This document shows positions 8,545 through 19,177 of a DNA stretch of 42,855 bases, one piece after another; the first letter of the stretch is position 1; the number at the start of each line of letters is the position of its first letter. Source of the DNA: Candidatus Reconcilbacillus cellulovorans (GTDB taxonomy: Bacteria > Bacillota > Bacilli > Paenibacillales > Reconciliibacillaceae); contig MOXJ01000022.1 in NCBI GenBank assembly GCA_002507565.1, positions 1-42,855 of the forward strand, read 5' to 3'. The notes under the pieces were generated by a model, which saw only the letters and a program-made list of their open reading frames with translations, did not search any database and had not been told where the DNA came from. A program made the translations under genes and the position numbers.

Positions 8545-9024
8545 ATGCCGATGGCGATGTCGGACGACGCAACCACGTTGCACGAAGGGAACGCCTCTTG
8601 CGGCATTCCACAATATTCGCACGCCGAGCTGGTCGTAAGGGAAGATATTTTGGCCAAGGCGAAAGAACTCGCCGATTTGATTTCGACGTCCGAGGAAGTC
8701 CGCATTTACCGCGAGGCCGAGCGGAAAATTCAAAATCACCCCAGAATCCAGGAAATGATACGTTTAATCAAGAAAAAGCAAAAAGAAGCCGTTGCGTTCG
8801 AAAAAGTGTTCCGGAACGAAGAAATGGTGCGAAAAATCGAGGCGGAAATCGCAGCGTTGCAGGATGAACTGGAAGCCATCCCGCTTGTTCAGCAATTCCA
8901 GCAGACGCAACACGATCTGAATTTGCTGCTTCAACTGGTCATCGACGTCATCCGCGACACCGTCTCTGAAAAAATTGAGCTCGAGCGCGGAGACGACGTT
9001 GCGCGGTCGGGGTGCGGCGTTTGA
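8545..9024 (+). CDS. ricA: YlbF/YmcA family protein (RicA-like)
   Basis: Member of the Com_YlbF family. In B. subtilis RicA (YmcA) forms the Y-complex with YlbF and YaaT, which directs RNase Y cleavage and supports competence and biofilm development. 159 residues, mostly long alpha helices; the conserved part starts near LVVREDILAKAKELADLI. There is a lone Cys close to the C-terminus (SGCGV) as well as C19; RicA cysteines help bind Fe-S clusters with its partners. AAAGGAG precedes ATG 8545 by only 3-4 nt and ATG 8551 by 9-10 nt, so the true start may be two codons later. Position after miaB supports YmcA over YlbF. Confidence 0.85.
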   Translation: MPMAMSDDATTLHEGNASCGIPQYSHAELVVREDILAKAKELADLISTSEEVRIYREAERKIQNHPRIQEMIRLIKKKQKEAVAFEKVFRNEEMVRKIEAEIAALQDELEAIPLVQQFQQTQHDLNLLLQLVIDVIRDTVSEKIELERGDDVARSGCGV

Positions 9025-9053
9025 AAACCGTCTGCCTGCGGTCGACCGGTTTT
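9024..9053. terminator. Possible bidirectional terminator
   Basis: AAAACCG (9024-9030) and CGGTTTT (9047-9053) form a 7-bp stem between the convergent ricA and L,D-transpeptidase genes. A-tract on one side and T-tract on the other would allow weak termination in both directions. Confidence 0.4.
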
Positions 9054-9753
9054 ATTCGAGCAACCCCATTGCCGTGTAGTCATGCCGGTTCATAACGCCT
9101 TCGACCGGAAGGCCGTGCGTGCGTTCGAAATGTCGCAAGGCTTCCTCCGTGGCCGGCCCGAATTTGCCGTTGGGATTTCCGTAGAAGTAGCCGGCCGACC
9201 GCAGGCGGCTTTGGATGAGGTAGACATCCGCTCCGCTGTCGCCGCGGGCGAGATCGCGCGGGTCCCGGTACGGTTCCCCAAGCGGATGCCCGACGATCGT
9301 CACGGCGGTTCCGACTGGAATCCATTCGTACAGTTCTTCTACATGCCGGTTGAACATGCGGATGCACCCCGCGCTTGCGTCCCTTCCGATCGAGGCGGGA
9401 CGGTTTGTTCCGTGAATGCCGTAGACGCCCCATGGAACATTGAGCCCGAGCCACCGCGTGCCGAAGCCGCCGCCCCAGTCTTTCGCTTTGTGAACGACGA
9501 CCCAGTCGCCGACCGGCGACGGCGTGTCGGGTTTGCCGGCGGCGATGGGATAGATACGGAAAACTTTTCCGCATCGATAAACGGTCATCCGGTTGCGATA
9601 TGGATCGACCTCCAGCCGGAATTCCGCTTTTTTTTTGGTGGAAGGCGCGGTGACGGCATGCGCGGCCGACACGACGTTCGCCTTCATCGGCGCTGCGGAA
9701 GGCAACGCAAACGTCGGGGCGAGGGCCAAAACACCCACAAGCACGATCAGCAT
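9052..9753 (-). CDS. Exported L,D-transpeptidase (YkuD) with peptidoglycan-binding domain
   Basis: Cross-links peptidoglycan through the third residue of stem peptides, outside the membrane; many relatives act in the spore wall. 233 residues: hydrophobic signal segment 1-20 (MLIVLVGVLALAPTFALPSA), YkuD domain about 45-158 with H114 (IHGTNRPASIG) and catalytic C130 (ASAGCIRM), then a PG_binding_1 repeat at about 163-233. The usual SHGC is SAGC here, as in some Bacillus members where that His is not kept. ATG 9753 follows AAAGGGG. Convergent with ricA, with which it shares a few bases of terminator. Confidence 0.88.
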   Translation of the reverse strand: MLIVLVGVLALAPTFALPSAAPMKANVVSAAHAVTAPSTKKKAEFRLEVDPYRNRMTVYRCGKVFRIYPIAAGKPDTPSPVGDWVVVHKAKDWGGGFGTRWLGLNVPWGVYGIHGTNRPASIGRDASAGCIRMFNRHVEELYEWIPVGTAVTIVGHPLGEPYRDPRDLARGDSGADVYLIQSRLRSAGYFYGNPNGKFGPATEEALRHFERTHGLPVEGVMNRHDYTAMGLLE

Positions 9754-9860
9754 GCAGTCATCCCCTTTGAGAAAATGCAACTTTGTTTTCAGTATGTCCC
9801 GCCGGTGAAACTTTGCTTCCGCTTTGCGCGTAGAAGGGAATGAAAGGAGGGAACTTTTGC

Positions 9861-10388
9861 TTGACCGCGTTGTATGCCGTCCTGCTCGCCGTCGGATGCG
9901 TTTACGCGCTTGCCGTTCTGATTTTCGGAGACGGTTTCGCGTCCGACGTGTGGCCTGTGCTGCATCCGACCGTCATCATCGCCGCGCTTGCCGCCTTCGG
10001 GGGGTTTGGGCTGTTTCTCCAGCGGATGACGTCCTGGCGGGAACCGACGGTGGCGGGCGTATCGCTGTGCGGCGCGCTTACCGTTTCCGCGCTCGCCTTT
10101 TTTCTGTATGTGCGGCCGATGCGTAACGCCGAGCGATCGATCGCCTATTCCAGAACGGAGCTGGCGGGTCGTCCCGCTCGCGTCAGCGTCGCCATTCCGC
10201 CTTCGGGTTACGGCGAGGTGATCATCAAGGTCGGTGCCGGAATGACGAACGAAATCGCGGTCAGTCTCGACGGATCGCCGATCGCCTCCGGGGAGAAAGT
10301 CGTCGTCGTCGACGTCCGCCCCGATGCGTTGGTCGTGGCGACGTGGGAAGACGGTCCCGCTTCGGGCCGTGCCGAGGAAACCGAATGA
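9861..10388 (+). CDS. NfeD-like membrane protein (YuaF type)
   Basis: Partner of the flotillin encoded next. NfeD-like proteins have membrane helices and an OB-fold domain and localise with flotillin in membrane microdomains. 175 residues: three hydrophobic segments (about 4-23, 35-53, 66-85), then a soluble beta-rich domain with GEVIIKVGAGMTNEIAV and a VVVVDVRPDALVV end. TTG 9861 is chosen because AAAGGAGG (9843-9850) lies 9-10 nt upstream; an in-frame ATG at 9840 overlaps that site. floT starts 13 nt after the stop. This matches yuaF-yuaG of B. subtilis. Confidence 0.8.
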   Translation: MTALYAVLLAVGCVYALAVLIFGDGFASDVWPVLHPTVIIAALAAFGGFGLFLQRMTSWREPTVAGVSLCGALTVSALAFFLYVRPMRNAERSIAYSRTELAGRPARVSVAIPPSGYGEVIIKVGAGMTNEIAVSLDGSPIASGEKVVVVDVRPDALVVATWEDGPASGRAEETE

Positions 10389-11842
10389 AAGGGAGAGGAA
10401 CATGGCCGGTTTTTTGATTGTACTGGTCGTCGCCGTGTTCGTCCTGCTCGGTCTGGCGTTTTGGGCGCGCTACAAGACGGTCGGGCCGGACGAGGCGATG
10501 ATCGTCACCGGGTCGTTCTTGGGTTGGAAAAACGTTTTCGACGATTCCAGCGGCAAAAAGATCAAAATCATTCGCGGCGGCGGCGCTTTCATTTTGCCGA
10601 TTTTCCAGCAAGCCAAGAAGCTGTCGCTTCTGTCGCACAAACTCGACGTCAACACGCCGGAAGTGTACACCGAACAGGGCGTGCCGGTCATCACGGACGG
10701 CGTCGCCATCATCAAGGTCGGCGGTTCGATCGAAGACATCGCGACTGCGGCCGAACAGTTTCTCGGCAAGCCGCCTGAGGCGCTGAAGGCTGAGGCGCAG
10801 GAAGTGCTCGAGGGCCATCTGCGCGCGATTCTCGGTTCGATGACCGTCGAGGAAGTGTACCGGAACCGCGACAAATTCGCCCAGGAAGTCCAGCAAGTGG
10901 CGGCTCTCGACTTGAAAAAGATGGGCCTGCAGCTCGTCTCCTTCACGATCAAGGACGTGCGCGACAAACACGGCTATCTCGAAGCGCTGGGCAAGCCGCG
11001 CATCGCCGCCGTCAAGCGCGACGCGGAGATCGCCGAGGCGGAAGCGATCCGCGACGCACGCATCCAGAAGGCGAAAGCCGAAGAGGAAGGGCAGAAGGCG
11101 GAACTGATCCGCGACACGAATATTGCCGAAGCCGTCAAGGAAAAAGAACTGAAAATCGCCGCCTTCAAACGGGAGCAGGACATGGCCAGGGCCGAAGCCG
11201 ATCAGGCGTACCTGCTTCAGGAAGCACGTGCCAAACAGGCGGTCGTTGAGGAACAGATGAAAGTCGAGCTCGTCCGCAAAGAGCGGGAAATCGACCTGGA
11301 AGCGAAAGAAATTTTGCGCCGCGAAAAACAATATGACGCGGAAGTGCGCAAAAAGGCCGAAGCGGAACGCTACGCGGTCGAACAAGCTGCGGAAGCCGAA
11401 AAGACACGTCGCATGCTTGAGGCGGACGCCGTTCGTTACCGGATAGAAGCCGAAGCGAAAGCGGCGGCGGAACAAAAACGCCTGGAAGGACTCGCTATTG
11501 CGGAAGCCGAGCGCGCCAAAGGCGCCGCCGAGGCGGAAGTGATCCGGCTGCGCGGTCTGGCCGAAGCGGAGGCGAAAGCCAAATTGGCCGAGGCATTCGA
11601 AAAATTCGGGCAGGCGGCGGTTCTCGACATCATCGCGAAAATGTTGCCGGAACTCGCCGGCCGCGTCGCCGAACCGATGCGCGGCATCGACAAGCTGACC
11701 GTCGTCGACGCCGGCGGCGGCCAGGGACCGGCAAAAGTCGGCCAGTATGTGACGGCGCTTTTAGCGACATTGCCGGAAATGATCAAGAACGTATCCGGAC
11801 TCGACCTTGCGCAATGGGTCAGGGAAACGGTGATGAAAGGCG

Positions 11843-15135
<3,293 letters not shown>

Positions 15136-15161
15136 GCGGCGGTCCGTCAATTCAGAACAGC

Positions 15162-15200
15162 AAAACGGCGCGATCCCGACGATCGGGACCGCGCCGTTTT
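15162..15200 (-). terminator. Terminator of the DUF1657 gene (bidirectional)
   Basis: Stem arms 15162-15179 and 15183-15200 pair over about 18 positions with one A/C mismatch (ACGGCGCG core plus TCCCGA/TCGGGA) around a 3-nt loop. A/T-tracts on both sides allow it to work both ways; it lies 14 bp past the DUF1657 stop. Confidence 0.8.
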
Positions 15201-15214
15201 TACGCTTGCGTGCG

Positions 15215-15421
15215 TCAGAACCCGCGGTATTGCGGTTCTTCAAACTCGATCTGTTGAATGCGGCTTTCCAGTTTCTGAACAATCTGCTGAGTGCTTTGAG
15301 CTGCGCTCGAAAACAGCGACTTGGCTTCCTGGTTTTGCGTGTTGAGCGCGAACTGCTCGAGATTGGCCTGAGCGCTTTTCAGCGACGCCAAGCATTGTTT
15401 GACCTGGCTGGCGACGGTCAC
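15215..15421 (-). CDS. DUF1657 protein (spoVA-associated)
   Basis: 68-residue helical protein of the DUF1657 family, which is found almost only in spore formers next to spoVA genes. The conserved pattern is LASLKSAQANLEQFALNTQN followed by EAKSLFSSAAQ. GTG 15421 is preceded by GGAGGTGA. It has its own sigma-G-like promoter and terminator and points away from the spoVA genes. Molecular function unknown; forespore expression is inferred. Confidence 0.88.
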   Translation of the reverse strand: MTVASQVKQCLASLKSAQANLEQFALNTQNQEAKSLFSSAAQSTQQIVQKLESRIQQIEFEEPQYRGF

Positions 15422-15445
15422 GGACGGTCACCTCCTTCACGGATT

Positions 15446-15475
15446 CATCATGCGTCGAAAGCACGCGGCATATTC
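15446..15475 (-). promoter_or_regulatory. Sigma-G-like promoter for DUF1657
   Basis: On the minus strand GAATA, 18 bp, then CATGATG fits the forespore sigma-G pattern gnATR-N18-cATnnTA at all but the last base. It lies about 25 bp before the GTG start. Confidence 0.55.
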
Positions 15476-15489
15476 CGCCCGTCGCCTGG

Positions 15490-15519
15490 GAATAAAACGT
15501 CCTGTCGCCGCGCACAATT
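15490..15519 (+). promoter_or_regulatory. Sigma-G-like promoter for the 2duf-spoVA operon
   Basis: GAATA (15490-15494), exactly 18 bp, then CACAATT (15513-15519), a weaker match to cATnnTA. It faces away from the DUF1657 promoter and precedes the spoVA genes, which are sigma-G dependent in Bacillus. Confidence 0.4.
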
Positions 15520-15563
15520 TTCACGTCGGCGCGTCGGCAATCGATCAATAAGGTGGGAATCGC

Positions 15564-16424
15564 ATGCCGGAGTGGATGCTTGTCGCCGTCCGAACATTTG
15601 CCGCCATTCTTGCGTTGCTCGTCGTGACGCGACTTCTGGGCAAACGCCAAATCACGGAATTGTCCGTTTTCGAGTACATCACCGGCATTACCCTCGGCAG
15701 CCTTGCCGCCTATGTCTCGATCGACATGCAGGAAAACTGGTACCTCGGTTTCGTCGCCCTGATCGTCTGGGCGGGCATGTCGCTGTTGATCGAGTTCTTG
15801 CAGATCAAAAGCAAATGGTTTCGCGACCTCGTCGATGGAAGATCAACGGTACTAATTAAAGAAGGGAAGATTATGGAAAAAAATTTGAAAAAAGAACGGT
15901 TGACCATCGACGAGCTTTTGCAGCAATTGCGCAAGAAAAACGTTTTCAAGCTGTCGGACGTCGAGTTTGCCGTTATGGAACCGACCGGCGAAATCAACGT
16001 CATGCTGCGCAAGGAATATCAGCCGTTGACGGCGAGCCATCTCGGCGTTCGCGTCGGTCCCGAACGCGAACCGCAGACGGTGATCATGGACGGCAACATT
16101 TTGGACGAGCCGCTGGCGACGATGGGCTTAAACCGCGATTGGCTTCTGGCAGAGCTCGACAAACAGGGCATCGCGCCGGAAAACGTCTTTGTCGCGCAGG
16201 TCGACGCCTACGGACAGTTGTATGTCGACGTTTACGACGACCAGCTGAAACTGCCCGAACCTCAACAGAAAGCATCCCTGTTCGCGACGCTGAAAAAATG
16301 CGAAGCGGATCTGGAAATGTTTTCTCTGTCGTCCGAACACGAATCAGCGAAGCAGCTGTACGGTGAATGCGCCCGGCTGTTAAAAAACGTGATTTCCGAT
16401 CTTGAGCCTTTATTGACGAGGTAA
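15564..16424 (+). CDS. 2Duf-like protein (DUF421 membrane domain plus DUF1657-like tail)
   Basis: 286 residues. N-terminal YetF/DUF421 part: three hydrophobic segments (about 5-22, 32-52, 60-78) with TRLLGKRQITELSVFEY, then a soluble DUF421 domain (VLIKEGKIMEKNLKKERLT, DVEFAVMEPTGEINV). The last ~50 residues (LKKCEADLEMFSLSSEHESA...) align with the DUF1657 protein encoded on the other strand, so this has the two-domain make-up of '2Duf' of spoVA2mob operons, which raises spore heat resistance in Bacillus and is located in the spore membrane. First gene of the operon with spoVAC and spoVAD. The domain call comes from reading; family searches would settle it. Confidence 0.85.
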   Translation: MPEWMLVAVRTFAAILALLVVTRLLGKRQITELSVFEYITGITLGSLAAYVSIDMQENWYLGFVALIVWAGMSLLIEFLQIKSKWFRDLVDGRSTVLIKEGKIMEKNLKKERLTIDELLQQLRKKNVFKLSDVEFAVMEPTGEINVMLRKEYQPLTASHLGVRVGPEREPQTVIMDGNILDEPLATMGLNRDWLLAELDKQGIAPENVFVAQVDAYGQLYVDVYDDQLKLPEPQQKASLFATLKKCEADLEMFSLSSEHESAKQLYGECARLLKNVISDLEPLLTR

Positions 16425-16463
16425 GGCGTCCGTCGACGCAGTCAAGGGGAGCGTTTGAAAACC

Positions 16464-16958
16464 ATGACCGGAAAACCGAACAAAAAAAAGCTGACAAAAG
16501 TTCAGCAGGAATACGTTGAACTGGCCAAGCGCCACGAGCCGAAACGTCCGGTCTGGAGGAACTGCGTCCGTGCGTTTTTGTCGGGCGGTCTCATCTGCCT
16601 GATCGGCCAGGCTGTCCAGACGGCGTTCGTCGCGTGGGGACACATGGACAAAATCAAAGCCGGCAATCCGACGGTCGCTGTGATGATTTTGCTATCCGTC
16701 GCGCTGACCTGTCTCGGCGTCTACGACAAAATCGCGCAGTGGGCGGGCGCCGGCTCGGCCGTGCCGGTGACAGGTTTCGCCAATTCGATGGCCAGCGCGG
16801 CGCTTGAGCACAAAAGCGAAGGATACGTGCTCGGCGTCGGCGGCAACATGTTCAAGCTGGCCGGCCCGGTCATCGTGTTCGGCACCGTCGCGGCGTTTTT
16901 CGTCGCCATCGCGTACGGCCTGTTCAATCCCGACGCAGTAGGGAAAGGGGGCGGTTGA
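16464..16958 (+). CDS. spoVAC: Stage V sporulation protein AC
   Basis: Inner-spore-membrane channel protein that, with other SpoVA proteins, moves Ca-dipicolinate into the forespore and out at germination. 164 residues with several membrane helices and the nearly invariant GAGSAVPVTGFANSMASAAL and HKSEGYVLGVGGNMFKLAGP. AGGGGAG (16445-16451) lies 12 nt from this ATG and 3 nt from an in-frame TTG at 16455, so a three-codon longer form is possible. Longer than the ~150-residue B. subtilis protein, mainly at the charged N-terminus. spoVAD follows 4 nt after the stop. Confidence 0.93.
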   Translation: MTGKPNKKKLTKVQQEYVELAKRHEPKRPVWRNCVRAFLSGGLICLIGQAVQTAFVAWGHMDKIKAGNPTVAVMILLSVALTCLGVYDKIAQWAGAGSAVPVTGFANSMASAALEHKSEGYVLGVGGNMFKLAGPVIVFGTVAAFFVAIAYGLFNPDAVGKGGG

Positions 16959-16962
16959 CTGC

Positions 16963-17985
16963 ATGCTTCACGGACATCAAAGCTGGCTGTTTGAAAATCG
17001 CCCGGTCATCCTAGGGACGGCGACGGTCGTCGGGCCGTTCGAAGGACGCGGGCCGCTTGCGCGCGATTTCGACATCGTCTACGGCGATTCGCTGCTCGGC
17101 CAGGACAGCTGGGAAAAGGCCGAGAGGAAAATGGTTGAGGAGGCGTCCAAGCTCGCCATCGAAAACGCCGGACTGACCAAGGAGCAAATTCAGTTTTACG
17201 CCGGCGGCGACCTGCTCAATCAGATCGTCAGCAGCAGTTTCGCAGCGCGCAGTCTCGGCATTCCGTACATCGGCGTATTCGGCGCCTGCTCGACGTCGGC
17301 GCTCGGTCTGTCCGTCGCCGCGCTGATGGTCAATTCCGGCGCCGCCAAATTCGCGCTGGCGGCAACGTGCAGCCATAATTCGTCCGCCGAAAAACAATAC
17401 CGCTATCCGACCGAGTACGGTTCGCAAAAACCGCCGACGGCCCAATATACCGTCACCGGCGCCGCCGCCGCCGTCGTCGGCCACGACGGGCGAAAAGGCC
17501 CCGTCGTCGCCGCCGCGACGATCGGCCGCGTCGTCGACATGGGCATCGCCGATCCGTTCAACATGGGCGCGGCCATGGCGCCGGCGGCCGTCGACACGGT
17601 CATCGCCCATTTGCGCGACATGCGCCGGGAGCCGGGCCATTACGACATGATCGTCACCGGCGACTTGGCCAAAGTCGGCTACGACATCGCGCGCGAGCTG
17701 TTCAAAAAGCACGGTGTTCCGATTCAACAGACGGACTACCGCGACTGCGGCATGATGATATACGACTACGAAACCCAAATGGTTCAGGCCGGCGGCAGCG
17801 GCTGCGCCTGCTCCGCCGTCGTGACGTACGGTCATCTGCTCAAGAAATTAAAACGCGGCGAATTGAAAAGAATCTTGCTGGTTGCAACAGGCGCGCTCTT
17901 GTCGCCCTTGACGTACCAACAGGGCGAGAATATTCCCTGCATCGCCCACGCCGTCGCCATCGAAGCGCCCGAACAACGGGCATAA
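16963..17985 (+). CDS. spoVAD: Stage V sporulation protein AD
   Basis: Thiolase-fold protein on the outer face of the inner spore membrane that binds dipicolinic acid. 340 residues; recognisable by RDFDIVYGDSLLGQDSWEKAER, a thiolase-like FGACSTSALGLSVA, CSHNSSAEKQYRYPTEYG, and GAAMAPAAVDT. ATG 16963 follows GGGAAAGGGGG. The next gene is a YhcN/YlaJ lipoprotein rather than the spoVAE (spoVAEb) gene that normally comes here. Confidence 0.95.
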   Translation: MLHGHQSWLFENRPVILGTATVVGPFEGRGPLARDFDIVYGDSLLGQDSWEKAERKMVEEASKLAIENAGLTKEQIQFYAGGDLLNQIVSSSFAARSLGIPYIGVFGACSTSALGLSVAALMVNSGAAKFALAATCSHNSSAEKQYRYPTEYGSQKPPTAQYTVTGAAAAVVGHDGRKGPVVAAATIGRVVDMGIADPFNMGAAMAPAAVDTVIAHLRDMRREPGHYDMIVTGDLAKVGYDIARELFKKHGVPIQQTDYRDCGMMIYDYETQMVQAGGSGCACSAVVTYGHLLKKLKRGELKRILLVATGALLSPLTYQQGENIPCIAHAVAIEAPEQRA

Positions 17986-18018
17986 CAATTTCATTTCATT
18001 TAAGGAGGAAGTTTACCG

Positions 18019-18591
18019 ATGAACCGAAAAATTTGTTCACTTGCTGTTTTGGCCGGAATTGCACTTGTTTCAATGTCCGTGTCGGCGTGCACCTGGTTTC
18101 CGAACCGTCCGGGCGGTACACCGAGGCCGCAGGCGGTATGGCCGTCGCCGACCGCTATGTTGCCCGTCGCACCGTCACCGACGGTCGGCCCCGCCGCATT
18201 GGGGGACGAACGATTCCGCGTCGCCCAACACGTCGCCGATCGGATCGCGGAACTTCCCGGTGTCCGCCAAGCTAACGTGCTGGTAACGCCGGATTTCCGG
18301 GCGTATGTCGCGGTCGTCGTCGACTCGACGCCGTCGTCGCCGTCGGATCGCATCGAACAGCGCGTTGCTGACCGGGTCAAGGCTGCCGATCCGCGCATCC
18401 GCGATGTGTTCGTCTCGTCAAACCCTGAATTCGTGGATCGGGTCAACCGGTATGTCGAGGAAGCAAGAGCCGGCCGGCCGGTGGCGGGGTTTGTGGAGCA
18501 GCTCAATGAGATCGTCGTTCGGCTGTTCCCGAACGCCGTACGACCGTCGCCGTTGCCTTCGCCGCCCCGTCGAGGAACTGTCGCACCGTAA
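18019..18591 (+). CDS. Spore lipoprotein of the YhcN/YlaJ family
   Basis: 190 residues with a lipoprotein signal: charged MNRK, a hydrophobic stretch and a lipobox ending SVSAC at about C24. After a Pro-rich linker comes the YhcN/YlaJ domain (RVAQHVADRIAELPGVRQANVLVTPDFRAYVAVVV). Relatives are inner-spore-membrane lipoproteins and part of mobile spoVA operons. TAAGGAGG (18001-18008) is a perfect ribosome binding site. It follows spoVAD by 33 nt and is likely in the same operon. The C-terminus is Pro-rich (RPSPLPSPPRRG). Confidence 0.85.
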   Translation: MNRKICSLAVLAGIALVSMSVSACTWFPNRPGGTPRPQAVWPSPTAMLPVAPSPTVGPAALGDERFRVAQHVADRIAELPGVRQANVLVTPDFRAYVAVVVDSTPSSPSDRIEQRVADRVKAADPRIRDVFVSSNPEFVDRVNRYVEEARAGRPVAGFVEQLNEIVVRLFPNAVRPSPLPSPPRRGTVAP

Positions 18592-18622
18592 AGAGGGGAT
18601 AAAGGCAAGGGAGGAACGAAAG

Positions 18623-18991
18623 ATGGCGGACAAACCGGTTTTGGCGTATTTTCGCACGGAGGACGACGCACAGACCGCGCTGCGGCGGCTGCGCTCCGAA
18701 GTCCGTCTGGCCGACGCGCGCGTGGAGCGGATCGACCGCCTGAAGGGCGAGCTTCCCGAAATGCCGTTCAACCCGATCGCCGGCGGATTTCCCGGGCTCG
18801 GCTACTTGACGCTCGGAGCGCAGCCGATGACGACGGGCGAGCGCGTCCTTGCCGCCGCCGATCCCTCCGCAAGCGGACTTGCTTATGGAGACGAAACGGC
18901 GGGGGAAAACGTGCTCCTTACCGCCGTCGTCGACGATCGCGACCACGACCGTGCGCTCGACGTCGTCCGCGCAAACGGCGGCCGGCTCTAG
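18623..18991 (+). CDS. Conserved hypothetical protein
   Basis: 122 residues, ATG 18623 with GGGAGG upstream. Starts PVLAYFRTEDDAQTALRRLRS and ends ENVLLTAVVDDRDHDRALDVVRANGG, which reads like a split beta-alpha-beta (ferredoxin-like) fold with a central PNPIAGGFPGLGYLTLGAQ-type loop. I recall similar unnamed proteins in Paenibacillus but know no function. Probably the last-but-one gene of the spoVA operon (31 nt after the lipoprotein gene). Confidence 0.75.
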   Translation: MADKPVLAYFRTEDDAQTALRRLRSEVRLADARVERIDRLKGELPEMPFNPIAGGFPGLGYLTLGAQPMTTGERVLAAADPSASGLAYGDETAGENVLLTAVVDDRDHDRALDVVRANGGRL

Positions 18992-19027
18992 ATTTGTAGT
19001 CCATTTCGAAGACGCGGAGGCACCGAC

Positions 19028-19177
19028 ATGTCCGAAAAAAAGAAACGACGCCCTTCGCTCGCGCCCGGTATGATGGGGCACGATCCGCTCGAAAAAAAGG
19101 CGACGTCCGCCGACCGCAAAAAGGGCGATTTTACTCGAGTGACCCGTCTGTACATCGACCGGACTCCCGGCGACTGA
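19028..19177 (+). CDS. Small basic protein, 49 residues
   Basis: ATG 19028 with GGAGG 7 nt upstream, 49 codons, TGA at 19175-19177. The product is highly charged: MSEKKKRRPSLAPGMMG, then DPLEKKATSADRKKGD and TRVTRLYIDRTPGD. No cysteine or hydrophobic stretch. It follows the previous gene by 36 nt on the same strand. Its last 47 bp overlap the end of the opposite-strand pseudouridine synthase gene, so both proteins are encoded by the same bases. Function unknown. Confidence 0.65.
   Translation: MSEKKKRRPSLAPGMMGHDPLEKKATSADRKKGDFTRVTRLYIDRTPGD

Noticed and set aside
7189-8739. Long open frame opposite miaB (516 codons)
   Set aside because: Product looks like the mirror of GC-rich coding sequence (RDNVGRQR, Phe/Arg/Asp-rich), without start signals or family resemblance; miaB is certain on the other strand.
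9752-9839. CATACTG as a sigma-G/E -10 for the L,D-transpeptidase gene
   Set aside because: No matching -35 at the right distance.
10261-11475. Phe/Leu-rich open frame opposite floT that looks membrane-like
   Set aside because: The Phe/Leu richness is the complement of the Glu/Lys/Ala-rich coiled coil of flotillin, not a real membrane protein.
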